The translations under genes were made by a program, and so were the position numbers. From Bacillus pseudomycoides (GTDB taxonomy: Bacteria; Bacillota; Bacilli; Bacillales; Bacillaceae_G): a stretch of DNA of 64,000 nt. The stretch covers positions 4,526,001-4,590,000 of the forward strand of contig NZ_CP064266.1 in the NCBI RefSeq assembly GCF_022811845.1. Direction: 5' to 3'. Of the stretch, positions 1-8,792 are shown piece after piece; position 1 is the stretch's first letter, and the number at the start of each line of letters is the position of its first letter. The notes beneath the pieces were generated by a model. That model did no database searches and was not told where the DNA came from. It saw nothing but the letters and a program-made list of their open reading frames with translations.

Positions 1-192
1 CTTGAACTTGCCGGCCGTAAATTGAAGCGAGCTCTCAATTACGCAAATAAAGAGAATATTCCTTACGTGCTTATTATCGGTGAAACTGAAATTTCTACGG
101 AAACCATTATTTTACGTAATATGAAGGAAGGTACCGAAATGAAGATCCCCCTATCTTGCATTGAAGATGGAACTTTAAAGGACTATTTATAA
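1..192 (+). CDS. hisS: Histidyl-tRNA synthetase, C-terminal end (partial)
   Basis: An open frame runs from the first base to TAA and encodes the last 63 residues of a protein. The sequence (LGRKLK-like opening, then YVLIIGETEI and a closing strand ending in a short acidic tail) matches the C-terminal anticodon-binding (HGTP) domain of class II HisRS, which charges tRNA-His in the cytoplasm. The catalytic part lies outside the window, so a HisZ-like or second HisRS paralogue cannot be excluded. A hairpin terminator follows about 65 bases after the stop. The family call rests only on the C-terminal fold pattern, which I recognise but could not search. Confidence 0.7.
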   Translation, partial: LELAGRKLKRALNYANKENIPYVLIIGETEISTETIILRNMKEGTEMKIPLSCIEDGTLKDYL

Positions 193-256
193 AAAAGTAG
201 TCCACTAAAAGGTTAAGCCTTCCTCTTTTGAAGTACCCGCAACTATATAAACACAT

Positions 257-300
257 AAAAAAGCAGAGCAATTCGCACATGAATTCGCTCTGCTTTTTTA
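257..300. terminator. Bidirectional hairpin terminator
   Basis: The arms AAAAAGCAGAGC and GCTCTGCTTTTT, with AATTC/GAATT extending the stem, surround a short loop. The A-run and T-run make it usable from both strands. It ends the hisS transcript and may also stop leftward transcription coming from the sigma/anti-sigma genes. Confidence 0.85.
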
Positions 301-440
301 TTGTTATATCAATGTTCTCTGTGTTATTAGAGGGTTTAATCACATGTATAAATGCCATACTATTTAGCAGCTGCCGAAAAACTTTAATTCTGAAAAAGTC
401 GGTTCGAGAAACTTTATTAACTTTTAATGTTTGACATAGA

Positions 441-635
441 CTAAACTTCAAAAATAAGTCTTTTGTCAGAATCAAAAGGTATATGGGAAACAAATATATA
501 ATCATCCATCATACGAGATGTAAACCACTGATTAATAAAGCATTTAAAAACATGATATTTACCATACGAAGTTAATTCATTTATTTTATTTTCTAAGAGT
601 AACTCCCCCTGCTGAAATAAGAAAATCGAATCCAC
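441..635 (-). CDS. Small hypothetical ORF downstream of anti-sigma gene (doubtful)
   Basis: A 64-codon frame with a GTG start begins 13 bases after the anti-sigma gene stop, on the same strand. There is no ribosome site before the GTG. The stop-free frame extends a few codons upstream to a TAG that overlaps the end of the anti-sigma gene. The product has no signal peptide, membrane segment or motif I recognise. It could be a decayed gene end or chance. The surrounding stretch from 301 to 640 otherwise shows nothing I can assign. Confidence 0.25.
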   Translation of the reverse strand: MDSIFLFQQGELLLENKINELTSYGKYHVFKCFINQWFTSRMMDDYIFVSHIPFDSDKRLIFEV

Positions 636-648
636 TGTAACATATGTT

Positions 649-1389
649 TTAAGTTCCTAGTACTTTTTTACCAAGAGGTTTCGTACTATTATTCGAATCT
701 GGTTCCAGTGTAATACCAATGTTATCAAAGGACTGTTTTTGTGAAATTTCATATGTCAGAAGTCCTGAACCAGTTTCATCAGGTTTAAATATTCCAGCGT
801 TTTTTCTTTCTCCATCTTTTAATAACCAAACTTGATACACTTCTGAATTTTTTACTTGTGGCAAATGATCAGCTTGTACAACTAATTTTTTCTTATCTCC
901 TTGTTGCATAACAAATACATAACCCTTTGTATTTTCATGATTTTGATCGATTGATACTAATGGACGAGTAGAGATCACTTTAAATGGATCACTGCTTAAT
1001 TCATGCTTAGCTAAAGATTGTATTTTTAATTGTGAATTTTCGATTGTTACTGCTACTGTAATCACTAACATTATTCCTAGTAATACTGTTGCCAACGGTG
1101 TAAATTGTTTTTTTAGTAAAACCGTCCATTCTTTCAATTTCGCTGTTACTATGTTATCTCTATTCGTTTGTTCGTGAACAAATATAAAATCAAACACCTC
1201 AGCTTTTAATGTTGCTGGTGCTTCTTTCTCTTCAAAATCGAAATGCAACGCTTCCCAAGCTGCCTGCATTGATGGATACTCAGTTTGACATTTTGGGCAT
1301 GCCTTTAAATGTTCTTGAAACTTTCTTTGTTCTCTATCATCAAATGTATTCGTAACGTAAGATAATAAATACTCACATTCTCTCTCCAT
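649..1389 (-). CDS. Membrane-bound zinc anti-sigma factor, RskA type
   Basis: 246 residues. The N-terminus carries the zinc-binding anti-sigma signature H-x3-C-x2-C (EHLKACPKC, about residues 26-34). One hydrophobic membrane segment lies near residues 97-115. The outer domain, about 150-246, resembles the RskA C-terminal domain (EVYQVWLLKDGERKNAG). Such proteins hold an ECF sigma factor at the membrane until a signal releases it. The gene starts 10 bases after the sigma factor gene stop, with the site AGAGGGGATAGT before ATG, so the two are co-transcribed. The neighbouring sigma gene is the obvious partner; the signal is unknown. Confidence 0.88.
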   Translation of the reverse strand: MERECEYLLSYVTNTFDDREQRKFQEHLKACPKCQTEYPSMQAAWEALHFDFEEKEAPATLKAEVFDFIFVHEQTNRDNIVTAKLKEWTVLLKKQFTPLATVLLGIMLVITVAVTIENSQLKIQSLAKHELSSDPFKVISTRPLVSIDQNHENTKGYVFVMQQGDKKKLVVQADHLPQVKNSEVYQVWLLKDGERKNAGIFKPDETGSGLLTYEISQKQSFDNIGITLEPDSNNSTKPLGKKVLGT

Positions 1390-1399
1390 ACTATCCCCT

Positions 1400-1951
1400 C
1401 TATTCTAGATATTTTTTTAATTGCTTTAAAGATTGATGAAGACGACTTTTAGTGGTTCCCAATGGTTCATCTTCCAATTTAGCAATCTCACTAAGGGAAT
1501 AACCTTTCCAATATAGCAAGTCGATTAATCTTTTTTGAGACGTAGACAAATTCTGCTTTGCCTTTTGAATTTCAACACTGTGCAGCTTTTTCTCGATTTG
1601 ATTTTCTGAATCTGCTATATGCATATGTTTTTCAGAATCATAAACATTATTAAAGTTTCTATACATAAGTTCTTTATTTTCTTTTCTGACATAATCAATA
1701 CATATATTCCTCGTAATAGTAAGTATCCAATTTACGAAATCACCTTTTGAAGGATTATACATACTTTTAGTTGTCCAAAGTTTCAAGAAAATTAATTGAA
1801 CAACTTCTTTTGTTTTGTCTTCATTTCCTTGGAAAAATTTAAAAGTGAAGCTATATATCAACTTAATATATCGCTCATATAGTTCTTCTAATGCAGGACG
1901 ATAGTTTCCTTTTACTAATTGCATTAACTCATAATCATTTTTTTCTTTCAT
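1400..1951 (-). CDS. ECF-family RNA polymerase sigma factor
   Basis: Region sigma-2 covers about residues 18-90 and sigma-4 about 125-180 (LSTSQKRLIDLLYWKGYSL followed by an SEIA helix-turn-helix). Regions 1 and 3 are absent, as usual for ECF sigma factors. I place the start at the ATG at 1951, which has AGGTGAGA before it. The GTG 12 bases further upstream sits directly on a GGGA and leaves no spacing. It is the first gene of a sigma/anti-sigma pair and lies downstream of a secreted Lipoprotein_15 gene on the same strand, which is a plausible regulon member. Confidence 0.88.
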   Translation of the reverse strand: MKEKNDYELMQLVKGNYRPALEELYERYIKLIYSFTFKFFQGNEDKTKEVVQLIFLKLWTTKSMYNPSKGDFVNWILTITRNICIDYVRKENKELMYRNFNNVYDSEKHMHIADSENQIEKKLHSVEIQKAKQNLSTSQKRLIDLLYWKGYSLSEIAKLEDEPLGTTKSRLHQSLKQLKKYLE

Positions 1952-2073
1952 TCTCACCTGCACTCCCTATTGTTTTTTGTTTATTTCTGATAATTCTAAA
2001 TTAACCTAATTATATAATTCAAATAGAAAAATAGGAACCACCAACAACGTTGGTCGCTCCTTTTAACAGAATA

Positions 2074-2184
2074 TTTATCCCGCTATTCGCGGGCAGTAAG
2101 ACCCCCACCTCAAGATTCAGAGAAAAACGAAGAAGATAGGTGGTGGATAACTGCTGGCATGCGCCCTATTCGGCGTGCTTTCCA
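2074..2184. repeat. bcr1-like repeat, variant or chimeric copy
   Basis: It starts with TTTATCCCGC and contains CCCACCTCAAGATTCAG and AGGTGG blocks that closely match the first half of the intact copy at 39509. The second half differs: a GGCATGCGCC...GGCGTGC hairpin replaces the part with GATTGGTTCAAC. It directly abuts the end of the Lipoprotein_15 gene, and the TGA stop of that gene falls at the junction. The match is by eye; the name bcr1 is from memory of the B. cereus-group repeat family. Confidence 0.6.
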
Positions 2185-2676
2185 TCACTGTTTAAATGTA
2201 GTTTCACTATTCAGTACAAACCATATATCTTTAACCCCTTGTCCATTTATATCTCCTTTTGATTTATCATTAGCAAAATAGTAAAGGGGATAGCCTTTAT
2301 ACGTTACTTGTTGTTCTTTCGTATCTTCTCTTGTTATCGTAGCAAAGTCTTTTATATCAAATCCTTTTGGCACTTCAAAATTTTTCGCAACAAATGGCGG
2401 CCAAAGTTTTACACAGTCACCACTACAATTACTTACCTTAGATGTGTCTTTTGCAAAATAATAGAGTGTCTTTCCGTTTGAATCTGCTAAGTATTTTCCA
2501 ACCTTATCGTTCTCTAATAATTGTAAACTAGGAGATTCGTTTTTATTACTAATAACTTCACTCACGTTTTCTCCACTCGTTTTCTTACTTTGAGCATCTT
2601 CTTTCTTATCGCTATTACACGCTGTTAATAAAAAAAGGCTCGCTAATATGGACACAATACATTGCCATGCTTTCAT
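2185..2676 (-). CDS. Lipoprotein with two Lipoprotein_15 repeats
   Basis: 163 residues. A signal peptide ends in the lipobox LLTAC near residue 20, so the mature protein should be lipid-anchored outside the membrane. Two copies of the COG4315/PF03640 repeat follow (GKTLYYFAKDT with NCSGDCVKLWPP, then GYPLYYFANDKSKGDI with DIWFVL). The function of this repeat is unknown. AAGGAGGAATCAGT precedes the ATG. The stop codon lies at the edge of a bcr1-like repeat, so the last residues may be altered. Its position upstream of an ECF sigma pair on the same strand suggests control by that sigma factor. Confidence 0.85.
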   Translation of the reverse strand: MKAWQCIVSILASLFLLTACNSDKKEDAQSKKTSGENVSEVISNKNESPSLQLLENDKVGKYLADSNGKTLYYFAKDTSKVSNCSGDCVKLWPPFVAKNFEVPKGFDIKDFATITREDTKEQQVTYKGYPLYYFANDKSKGDINGQGVKDIWFVLNSETTFKQ

Positions 2677-2750
2677 ACTGATTCCTCCTTCAATTTTTTA
2701 TTTATATTTAAGGTAACGATAGAAAGGTTTGATTGGTTTGATAAAAAATA

Positions 2751-2790
2751 AAAAAAGATGCAAGCCTCTCCCTCTGCTTACATCTTTTTT
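2751..2790 (-). terminator. Hairpin terminator of the MDR gene
   Basis: AAAAAAGATG...AGC pairs with GCT...CATCTTTTTT across a 10-base loop. It lies about 70 bases after the stop of the gene at 2859. Confidence 0.8.
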
Positions 2791-2858
2791 AATTCTATCA
2801 ATTTATGCCTTTTTCTTATACAAAAAATTGTTATTCACCTCGGAGCATTCTTCATTAA

Positions 2859-3845
2859 TTATGATTTGTTATTATGTTCCACATTTATAACGACATTCCC
2901 CTTCTTGTGTCCTTTCTCGACATATCTATGAGCTTCCACAATCTCTTCAAACGCATAATACCTGTCAATGACCGCTTTTATCCTCCCCATCTCAACAAGT
3001 TCTTTAAGGAAGTCTAATGCTTCGGAAGTTTCAGGTGAACTTTGACCTAATATTAGTTTCTTACTACTTGTCAATTTAGTCCACAGCATTCTAACACTTG
3101 GCAACGGTTCAACGACATTTATATAGGTACCGTCCTTCTTTAACAATTTGATACAATCTGAAAACGAGCTCTTGTTCACCGCTTCAAAGATAACATCATA
3201 AGTCTCGTCTGTAGTAGAAAAATCTTTTGCAGTGTAATCAATTACCTTGTCGGCTCCCAGAGATTTTACCAGTTCTACATTTGCACTACTGCACACCCCT
3301 GTAACTTTTGCTCCGAAATACTTGGAAATCTGTACTGCATAACTTCCCACACTTCCAGAAGCTCCATAGACAAGAACATTTTGAGCGCTCTGAACGTTAG
3401 CTTTTCTAAGAAAAAATAAGGCTGTGCATGCCCCAATTGGAATGGCAGCGGCTTCCTCATAGGTTATATTAGAGGGTTTAATAGATACCGCTCCATCTTC
3501 AGGCAAACAAATATACTCGGCATAAGAACCAAAACCCACTTGGGTAGCCGCAAAAACCTGGTCTCCTTCCTTAAACCGCTGAACATCTTTCCCTACTGAC
3601 TCAACTTCTCCAGCTAACTCCATTCCTAATATTTGTTTTTTAGGTTGGCTAAAACCAAGTGTGATTCGAGCAGGTAGCCAAACAGAAGGAGGAACCGTAA
3701 AACTCCGTGATCGAATATCTCCTGCTGTTACTGTTGTCGCTTTTATTTTGACCAGTATTTCATTTTGCTTAGGAACAGGTTTCTCTACCTCTTTCAGTTG
3801 AAGAACATCGGGGGGACCGTAATTTGTGTACACAATTGCTCTCAT
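2859..3845 (-). CDS. Quinone oxidoreductase-like MDR dehydrogenase (zinc-independent)
   Basis: 328 residues, the usual length for the family. The N-terminal GroES-like part (residues 1-130) has the conserved GMELAGEVESVG block but lacks the cysteines of zinc-binding alcohol dehydrogenases. A Rossmann domain follows with VLVYGASGSVG near residue 160. Members reduce quinones or enones with NADPH in the cytoplasm. ATTGGAGGAAGTTTA precedes ATG. It is a single gene between two terminators. The substrate is unknown. Confidence 0.85.
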   Translation of the reverse strand: MRAIVYTNYGPPDVLQLKEVEKPVPKQNEILVKIKATTVTAGDIRSRSFTVPPSVWLPARITLGFSQPKKQILGMELAGEVESVGKDVQRFKEGDQVFAATQVGFGSYAEYICLPEDGAVSIKPSNITYEEAAAIPIGACTALFFLRKANVQSAQNVLVYGASGSVGSYAVQISKYFGAKVTGVCSSANVELVKSLGADKVIDYTAKDFSTTDETYDVIFEAVNKSSFSDCIKLLKKDGTYINVVEPLPSVRMLWTKLTSSKKLILGQSSPETSEALDFLKELVEMGRIKAVIDRYYAFEEIVEAHRYVEKGHKKGNVVINVEHNNKS

Positions 3846-3932
3846 TAAACTTCCTCCAATTTGTTCTATTTATTAATATCATACGGATAATATGAATAAA
3901 TAGAACAATGGTTCACTCCTCAACAAAATGCT

Positions 3933-3971
3933 AAAAGCAGTGTGATTTCACTTGTGAAACCCACTGCTTTT
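3933..3971. terminator. Hairpin terminator
   Basis: AAAAGCAGTG pairs with CACTGCTTTT around a loop containing a second short TTTCA/TGAAA pairing. It lies between the MDR gene promoter side and the decayed Rieske gene and would stop leftward transcription from the latter. Confidence 0.7.
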
Positions 3972-4093
3972 ATACTTGTTTTTCTATATGCTTTTTCCAA
4001 TGCAGGTACCTTAAAAGAGAACGGCTTACTAAAAGGTTGGCCACTTTTTTATAAATAAAGTTCACATAACATTTTTATGGTATTCTTATTTTA

Positions 4094-4415
4094 TCAATTT
4101 AAATAGCAAGTTCGTTCTTCATTTGTTAAAAATTGAAACCATCTCTGCCTAAACTTAATTTGCGTTGCATCTGCGTAAACATACCCTTCCATTCCCAAAC
4201 CTTCTGGAGTTGGTCTTGGGTGCTGACTTTCTACTACCACTTGATCTTCTTGAAGAACTTTCAAACTATACCGACTAAAAATTGTATGTAGGAATGGAAT
4301 TTTTTTCTAAGTCTTTTCCTACTACCCTTCTCTTTATCGGCTCATTCGTAACATCCTTTGAAAAACAGACAGCATACCAGGTACACGGGAACATACGATT
4401 TATATTATCGTTCAT
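4094..4415 (-). pseudogene. Remnant of a Rieske-type ring-hydroxylating oxygenase gene
   Basis: A proper start (ATG at 4415 with GGAGG eight bases before) encodes about 46 residues that read like the N-terminus of vanillate-demethylase-type oxygenases (MFPCTWYAVCFS, then IKRRVVGKDL). That frame stops at 4275. The next frame, overlapping this point, continues with a typical family C-terminus (RPTPEGLGMEGYVYADATQ and RWFQFL) and ends at 4094. The Rieske centre and iron-binding domain are missing. The gene has therefore lost its middle and shifted frame. Function is certainly lost; the exact family is inferred from the two ends. Confidence 0.75.
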
Positions 4416-4502
4416 ATGTGCCTCCTCCATCACTCTAAAGCTAATATTTTCACATTGTATATACATTTTATAGTATGAAAATTCGAGCTTTAATAGACAC
4501 AA

Positions 4503-4531
4503 ATAAAAGAAGAAACCTATATTGTTTCTCC
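4503..4531 (-). terminator. Hairpin terminator of the lipoprotein gene
   Basis: On the minus strand GGAGAAAC and GTTTCTTC pair around AATATAG and are followed by TTTTATTT. It lies about 30 bases after the stop at 4559. Confidence 0.65.
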
Positions 4532-4558
4532 TTTTCCATAAAACATTCTATTTTGTCC

Positions 4559-5194
4559 TCAAAGTTTGTTTAATAATTGATTTAAATCTTGTTTCGTTTT
4601 TGTTGTTAAAGATTTTATTCGTTTCACATCTATTTTTTCTTTTTCTGCTGCAACAATTAAAGGATACATACTTTGTCCAATCATTTTATAATCTGTTGGA
4701 TGATTCGCTTCTAATTCTTTTTCGATTACATCCCATTTTTCATTTATTTGCTTCCCTAGTTTATTCACTGTTTCTAACTTAGGATTTGCAGCTAATTGTT
4801 TATCTAGACTATCAATAAGCTGCGTAACTGCTTTCACATTTGTTTTCACAGTCACGCTTTTATTTGTGTCTTTTGCTTTAGTTTTCTCATTAGTAGCCTG
4901 GTCTGTTGTTTTTGTACTTGTTTCTTTTTCAGTTGTTTTAGCATTATTTTCTGTTCCAGACGATTCTTTGGAGTTCTTTTGATCTTTCTCTGTTTTTTCA
5001 TTAGTAGATGTGTTGGTTTCTTTGTCACCGTTTTTCGTTGCAGATGTTTCATCAGCATTCGTTGTTTTTGCTTCTTCTTGTGCGTTCGTTTGTTCCTTTT
5101 TCACTTGATCTTTTTCTGCCGAGGGACTACAAGCTGTAATGGAGAGCATTGTACCAATTGCTAGTGATGCAATTGTGATTTTTTTCATTTTCAT
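4559..5194 (-). CDS. Low-complexity lipoprotein of unknown function
   Basis: 211 residues. The signal peptide ends in SITAC, a lipobox with Cys at about residue 22. Residues 25-115 are an extremely Lys/Thr/Glu/Asn-rich linker, likely disordered and reaching away from the membrane. The last 95 residues form a charged, helix-rich domain (VTQLIDSLDKQLAANP...) that I do not recognise. CTAGGAGGCTTTTT precedes ATG. It is a single gene with its own terminator. A cell-surface role is inferred only from the lipobox and linker. Confidence 0.8.
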   Translation of the reverse strand: MKMKKITIASLAIGTMLSITACSPSAEKDQVKKEQTNAQEEAKTTNADETSATKNGDKETNTSTNEKTEKDQKNSKESSGTENNAKTTEKETSTKTTDQATNEKTKAKDTNKSVTVKTNVKAVTQLIDSLDKQLAANPKLETVNKLGKQINEKWDVIEKELEANHPTDYKMIGQSMYPLIVAAEKEKIDVKRIKSLTTKTKQDLNQLLNKL

Positions 5195-5547
5195 AAAAAG
5201 CCTCCTAGATTTACAATTTTATCCTCCCCTTTACGATTCTATTTCTTCATACAAATCCCTTTTTGTTCTATCTATCATCTTTCCGACAGAAATCCTCATA
5301 TTCATACGCTATGTAATTGTGAATCTAATTTTACTATTCGACCTTTTTCTGCTTTTTTATACTTGTCTTTCTATAGTAAAAGTAAGAAAATATATTATTT
5401 TATAAAGAATGCACTCCGTATGACGACTATCCTTAAAACAATATTTCTCTATCAAAAACCTTTATTTTCTGACAATCTATTTATTTGAAGAAAACACAAT
5501 TTTTTTATTTCTCAATCCTATTGTTTACATAATAAATTTATATGCTA
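5195..5547. other. Intergenic region, 353 bases
   Basis: AT-rich stretch between the lipoprotein start and the SDR gene end. It should hold the lipoprotein promoter on the minus strand. I see no convincing gene, RNA fold or strong hairpin in it. Confidence 0.5.
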
Positions 5548-6306
5548 TTAGTAAAACCCTCCATTCGAATGAATTACTTGTCCCGTCACCCATTTTGCTT
5601 CCTCGCTTACTAAAAACTGTATGAGACGTGCTACATCCACAGGCTCTCCTATTCTTCCTGCTGGAAACTTGGTCACTAAATATGCCTGAGTTTCCTCAGT
5701 CATCCATCCTGTATTGGTCGGACCAGGATCAACAGCGTTTACTGTAATTCCTTTTTTCATTGCTACAGGGGCTACTGAAGTAGTGAAAGCTTCAATCGCT
5801 CCTTTCGTTGCTATATACGCAAGTTCATTCGGCATTGGACCTAACGATTGCCCAGATGTAAGGTTTACAATACTTCCACTTGTTTCAAGTGAATAATGAT
5901 TAATAAATAGCGTACTTAATAGCATCGTAGCGCGCATATTTACCGTATAGTGCCTATCTAGTTGCTCTACATCAAGTTCCTCTACTGTAGTATCAGTGGA
6001 ATAGGCAGCATTGTTAATGAGAATAGACGGCTCTCCTAATCGTTCTGATACCATATATAATAACCGGTTTGGTGCATATGATTGAGATAAATTTACCTCA
6101 GCCATTTCGCAGCGAACGCTATAACTTTCAATTTCTCTTTTCAATAAAAATGGCTCTTCATCATTCATACTCCATGGCATTTCCTTATCGTACCGAGGCC
6201 AATATGTAAAAAAAATATCGCTGCCTTTTTGAGCAAGCGCCTTACAAATCGCTGCTCCAATTCCATTTAAACGTGTTGCTCCTGTAACAATTGCTATTTT
6301 TGCCAC
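5548..6306 (-). CDS. Short-chain dehydrogenase/reductase (FabG-like)
   Basis: 252 residues, normal for classical SDRs. It has a TGATRLNGIG nucleotide-binding loop at the N-terminus, NNAA near residue 98, and the catalytic S...YIATK set (Tyr and Lys about residues 162-166). The start is GTG with GGGGGAG about eight bases upstream. Enzymes of this shape use NAD(P)H to reduce or oxidise hydroxy/keto substrates. The glycine pattern TGATRLNGIG is a little longer than usual. The substrate is unknown and there is no linked pathway gene. Confidence 0.85.
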   Translation of the reverse strand: MAKIAIVTGATRLNGIGAAICKALAQKGSDIFFTYWPRYDKEMPWSMNDEEPFLLKREIESYSVRCEMAEVNLSQSYAPNRLLYMVSERLGEPSILINNAAYSTDTTVEELDVEQLDRHYTVNMRATMLLSTLFINHYSLETSGSIVNLTSGQSLGPMPNELAYIATKGAIEAFTTSVAPVAMKKGITVNAVDPGPTNTGWMTEETQAYLVTKFPAGRIGEPVDVARLIQFLVSEEAKWVTGQVIHSNGGFY

Positions 6307-6382
6307 TCGTGTCTCCCCCTATTTTACAAGGTAAAATATACCTTCTAGTAAATTAGAACCATAAGTCACATCTCTTACAAAT

Positions 6383-6410
6383 AAATCCCCTGCATGAATA
6401 CAGAGGATTT
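6383..6410 (-). terminator. Weak hairpin terminator after ABC permease
   Basis: AAATCCCCTG and CAGAGGATTT form a ten-base stem with one mismatch a few bases beyond the permease stop. The following T-run is poor, so function is likely but not strong. Confidence 0.45.
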
Positions 6411-6418
6411 ATCATTTT

Positions 6419-8074
6419 TCATTTAATATTCGCCAAAATGTGCTCTGCTCCTAACTGTAAACTACGTGTTACAATTACATTTATAATCGTAAATGCGATT
6501 AATAGAATACTAAACATTCCCCACATACCAATTTCAAAGAAAAAGTATAATCCACAAACCCCAGCTACGATTACTAGATCCATTAAAATGTTAGCAAGGA
6601 AATTCCATAAAGTTGTGTACCTGCTTTTAAACAATTTTTGTTCTGAATCCCAGTGTATATCCGCGGTTTGAGCGTCCCAGCGTGTACCGATTAAATTTGT
6701 TAACCACAGACCATTTGCACTTAGTAAAAACCATAACAACATAAAGATTGGTGAAACGCCCGCCACAATTATCATGATAAGGCCAAACACAGCTAAAATA
6801 GTTATGTTAATAAACCATGCTGTAAATACTTTTGCAAAAAATATGTCTGATGCCTTGACTGGTAAATAGCGATTCACAAACCACGAACTTCCATCCCGAG
6901 AAAAAGATGTTGTCGCAATGACATTACTTCCCATTAAGAATAAACCTGCACAGAAACCTATGCCAAGAGCTAGACCAGACCATTCTGGTTCTTTTATAAA
7001 CTTAGTTAACCACTTTAAATTCCCCTCTTGTACGAAAAGTATAAAGAATAACATAATTGGCATCACAAAAGTTTGCACGATACAATTTATAAAAAATTGT
7101 GGTGTTCGGAATAAAACTTTGAACTCTTTTTTAACATAAGCTTTTATGTGTGAACTTTGTACAGTTGATTTTTTTAAGTTCTCTACTGAGATTGCTTCTT
7201 TTTTTGCAGTACTCGTTGACAGACCGATAACTCCTTTTAAATACGTACGCTGTGCAACATAGAAAAACAGTCCGAAAAATGCTAAAGAAATCACTGCAAA
7301 AATCAGAACATATATAATCCCTTTCCAAGAAGCATTTTCTATTAATCCCAGCGCACCAAAGTACGTTGTCGGAAAATAATTTGTCATCTGAACGAACAGA
7401 GAAGATTGATGATCAGCAAAGTAATTTGTCATCATATCTCCTGATACTGCGCTTTTGTTTCGCCACTGCATAAATACATTAATACCTACGACAAACAGTA
7501 AGGTTAATATTCCAATAAATATATTGCTACGATCTTTATTCTTAGCTATATTTGTATAACGCATAATAACTGTCATTAAGAGCGATGCAAGTACTAACGG
7601 AATGATAGGGAAAAATATGTAAATTAATAGTGCATATAAATAATATGTAATAAATGCACCACTTTGTACACCGTATACAATAAAGATTGGAAATAAAATG
7701 AAAGATCCCATTACATATTGTGTAATTAATACAGTAATAAATTTAGCCGTAATAATTTGCGATGGTTGCAGTGGTAAAGGTAATAAGGTTTCCACATCAT
7801 TATTATAATAAAATACCGTTAAAATGTTCGTAATACTAATTACAAACACCCATATACTCGCAACAGCTAATCCCATTCCGATTATCGATGTTTCTTGTCC
7901 GATTGATGCCATTGCTGCATACATGCCATATGTAAGTGGACCGATAACGATAAAGCCAGCGAATAATAATGCTAAAAATGAAAATGCATACGCCCACCGC
8001 TTCTTTTTATCTGTTATGATATCTGCATAGTTTAATTTCAATAATACTTTTGTTAATGTCCAAATTTTATTCAT
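6419..8074 (-). CDS. ABC exporter permease (PF16962-like)
   Basis: 551 residues with about twelve hydrophobic segments spread over the whole length. This is the size and look of the 'putative ABC exporter' permeases rather than the shorter ABC-2 permeases. Its start overlaps the end of the ATPase gene by eight bases (ATGAATAA), so translation is coupled. With the ATPase it should form a membrane export complex. The substrate cannot be read from the sequence. No immunity or peptide gene is adjacent. Confidence 0.82.
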   Translation of the reverse strand: MNKIWTLTKVLLKLNYADIITDKKKRWAYAFSFLALLFAGFIVIGPLTYGMYAAMASIGQETSIIGMGLAVASIWVFVISITNILTVFYYNNDVETLLPLPLQPSQIITAKFITVLITQYVMGSFILFPIFIVYGVQSGAFITYYLYALLIYIFFPIIPLVLASLLMTVIMRYTNIAKNKDRSNIFIGILTLLFVVGINVFMQWRNKSAVSGDMMTNYFADHQSSLFVQMTNYFPTTYFGALGLIENASWKGIIYVLIFAVISLAFFGLFFYVAQRTYLKGVIGLSTSTAKKEAISVENLKKSTVQSSHIKAYVKKEFKVLFRTPQFFINCIVQTFVMPIMLFFILFVQEGNLKWLTKFIKEPEWSGLALGIGFCAGLFLMGSNVIATTSFSRDGSSWFVNRYLPVKASDIFFAKVFTAWFINITILAVFGLIMIIVAGVSPIFMLLWFLLSANGLWLTNLIGTRWDAQTADIHWDSEQKLFKSRYTTLWNFLANILMDLVIVAGVCGLYFFFEIGMWGMFSILLIAFTIINVIVTRSLQLGAEHILANIK

Positions 8075-8792
8075 TTCCAGTCATCTCCAAGAACATTTTC
8101 TCAAGTGATTCATTGGATTTAAAATGATCTCTCATTTCATTTAAATTACCTTGGAACTGCAAATTCCCCTTATTAATAATCGCAACTCGATCACATAATT
8201 TCTCAGCTACATCGAGCACGTGTGTTGAGAAAAATACTGTTTTTCCTTTATCTGCATGCTCTCTCATCATCTGTTTTAAAATAAACGCTGATTTTGGATC
8301 AAGTCCTGTCATCGGTTCATCCAAAATCCACACATCCGGATCATGCAGCAATACACCAATAATAATAATTTTCTGTCTCATTCCGTGTGAATAACTTTGA
8401 ATTTGATCTGACAAAGCATTATAAAGATCAAACCTTTTTGTTAATGATTGAATTTTCTCCTGTCTGATTGCATTCGGAACCTCGTACATATCAGCCATAA
8501 AATTTAAATATTCGATTCCTTTTAAACGTAAAAACATATCCGGGCTATCCGGCACATAACCAAATGTTTTCTTTGCCCCTAAAGGATCCTTTGTTACATC
8601 TTTTCCATTGATCGAAATTGTTCCTTTATCTATCGCATGTATACCTGTTACCATCTTAATTGTTGTCGATTTCCCAGCACCATTTGGCCCTAAGAACCCA
8701 AAAATTTCGCCGCTTGGTACTGTTAAACTTAAATCTTTTACTGCATATGACGAACCATTATAACTTTTTGATACATTCACAATTTCAATCAT
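8067..8792 (-). CDS. ABC transporter ATP-binding protein
   Basis: 241 residues. Walker A GPNGAGKST lies near residues 35-43, the signature is SHGMRQK, Walker B is VWILDEPMTGLDP, and there is a switch histidine in FFSTHV. This is the energy-coupling half of an exporter whose permease follows with an eight-base overlap. The ATG is preceded by AAGGGAAGGATGG. Promoter elements should lie in the 230-base gap upstream, which is AT-rich and shows no other gene. Confidence 0.93.
   Translation of the reverse strand: MIEIVNVSKSYNGSSYAVKDLSLTVPSGEIFGFLGPNGAGKSTTIKMVTGIHAIDKGTISINGKDVTKDPLGAKKTFGYVPDSPDMFLRLKGIEYLNFMADMYEVPNAIRQEKIQSLTKRFDLYNALSDQIQSYSHGMRQKIIIIGVLLHDPDVWILDEPMTGLDPKSAFILKQMMREHADKGKTVFFSTHVLDVAEKLCDRVAIINKGNLQFQGNLNEMRDHFKSNESLEKMFLEMTGNE

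Noticed and set aside
107..505. 132-codon minus-strand frame over the hisS end
   Set aside because: It crosses the hisS coding end and the strong terminator at 257-300, and looks like translated AT-rich noncoding sequence.
4282..4782. Plus-strand frames opposite the Rieske remnant and lipoprotein gene
   Set aside because: Phe/Leu-rich shadow frames of Lys/Glu-rich minus-strand coding sequence, without ribosome sites.
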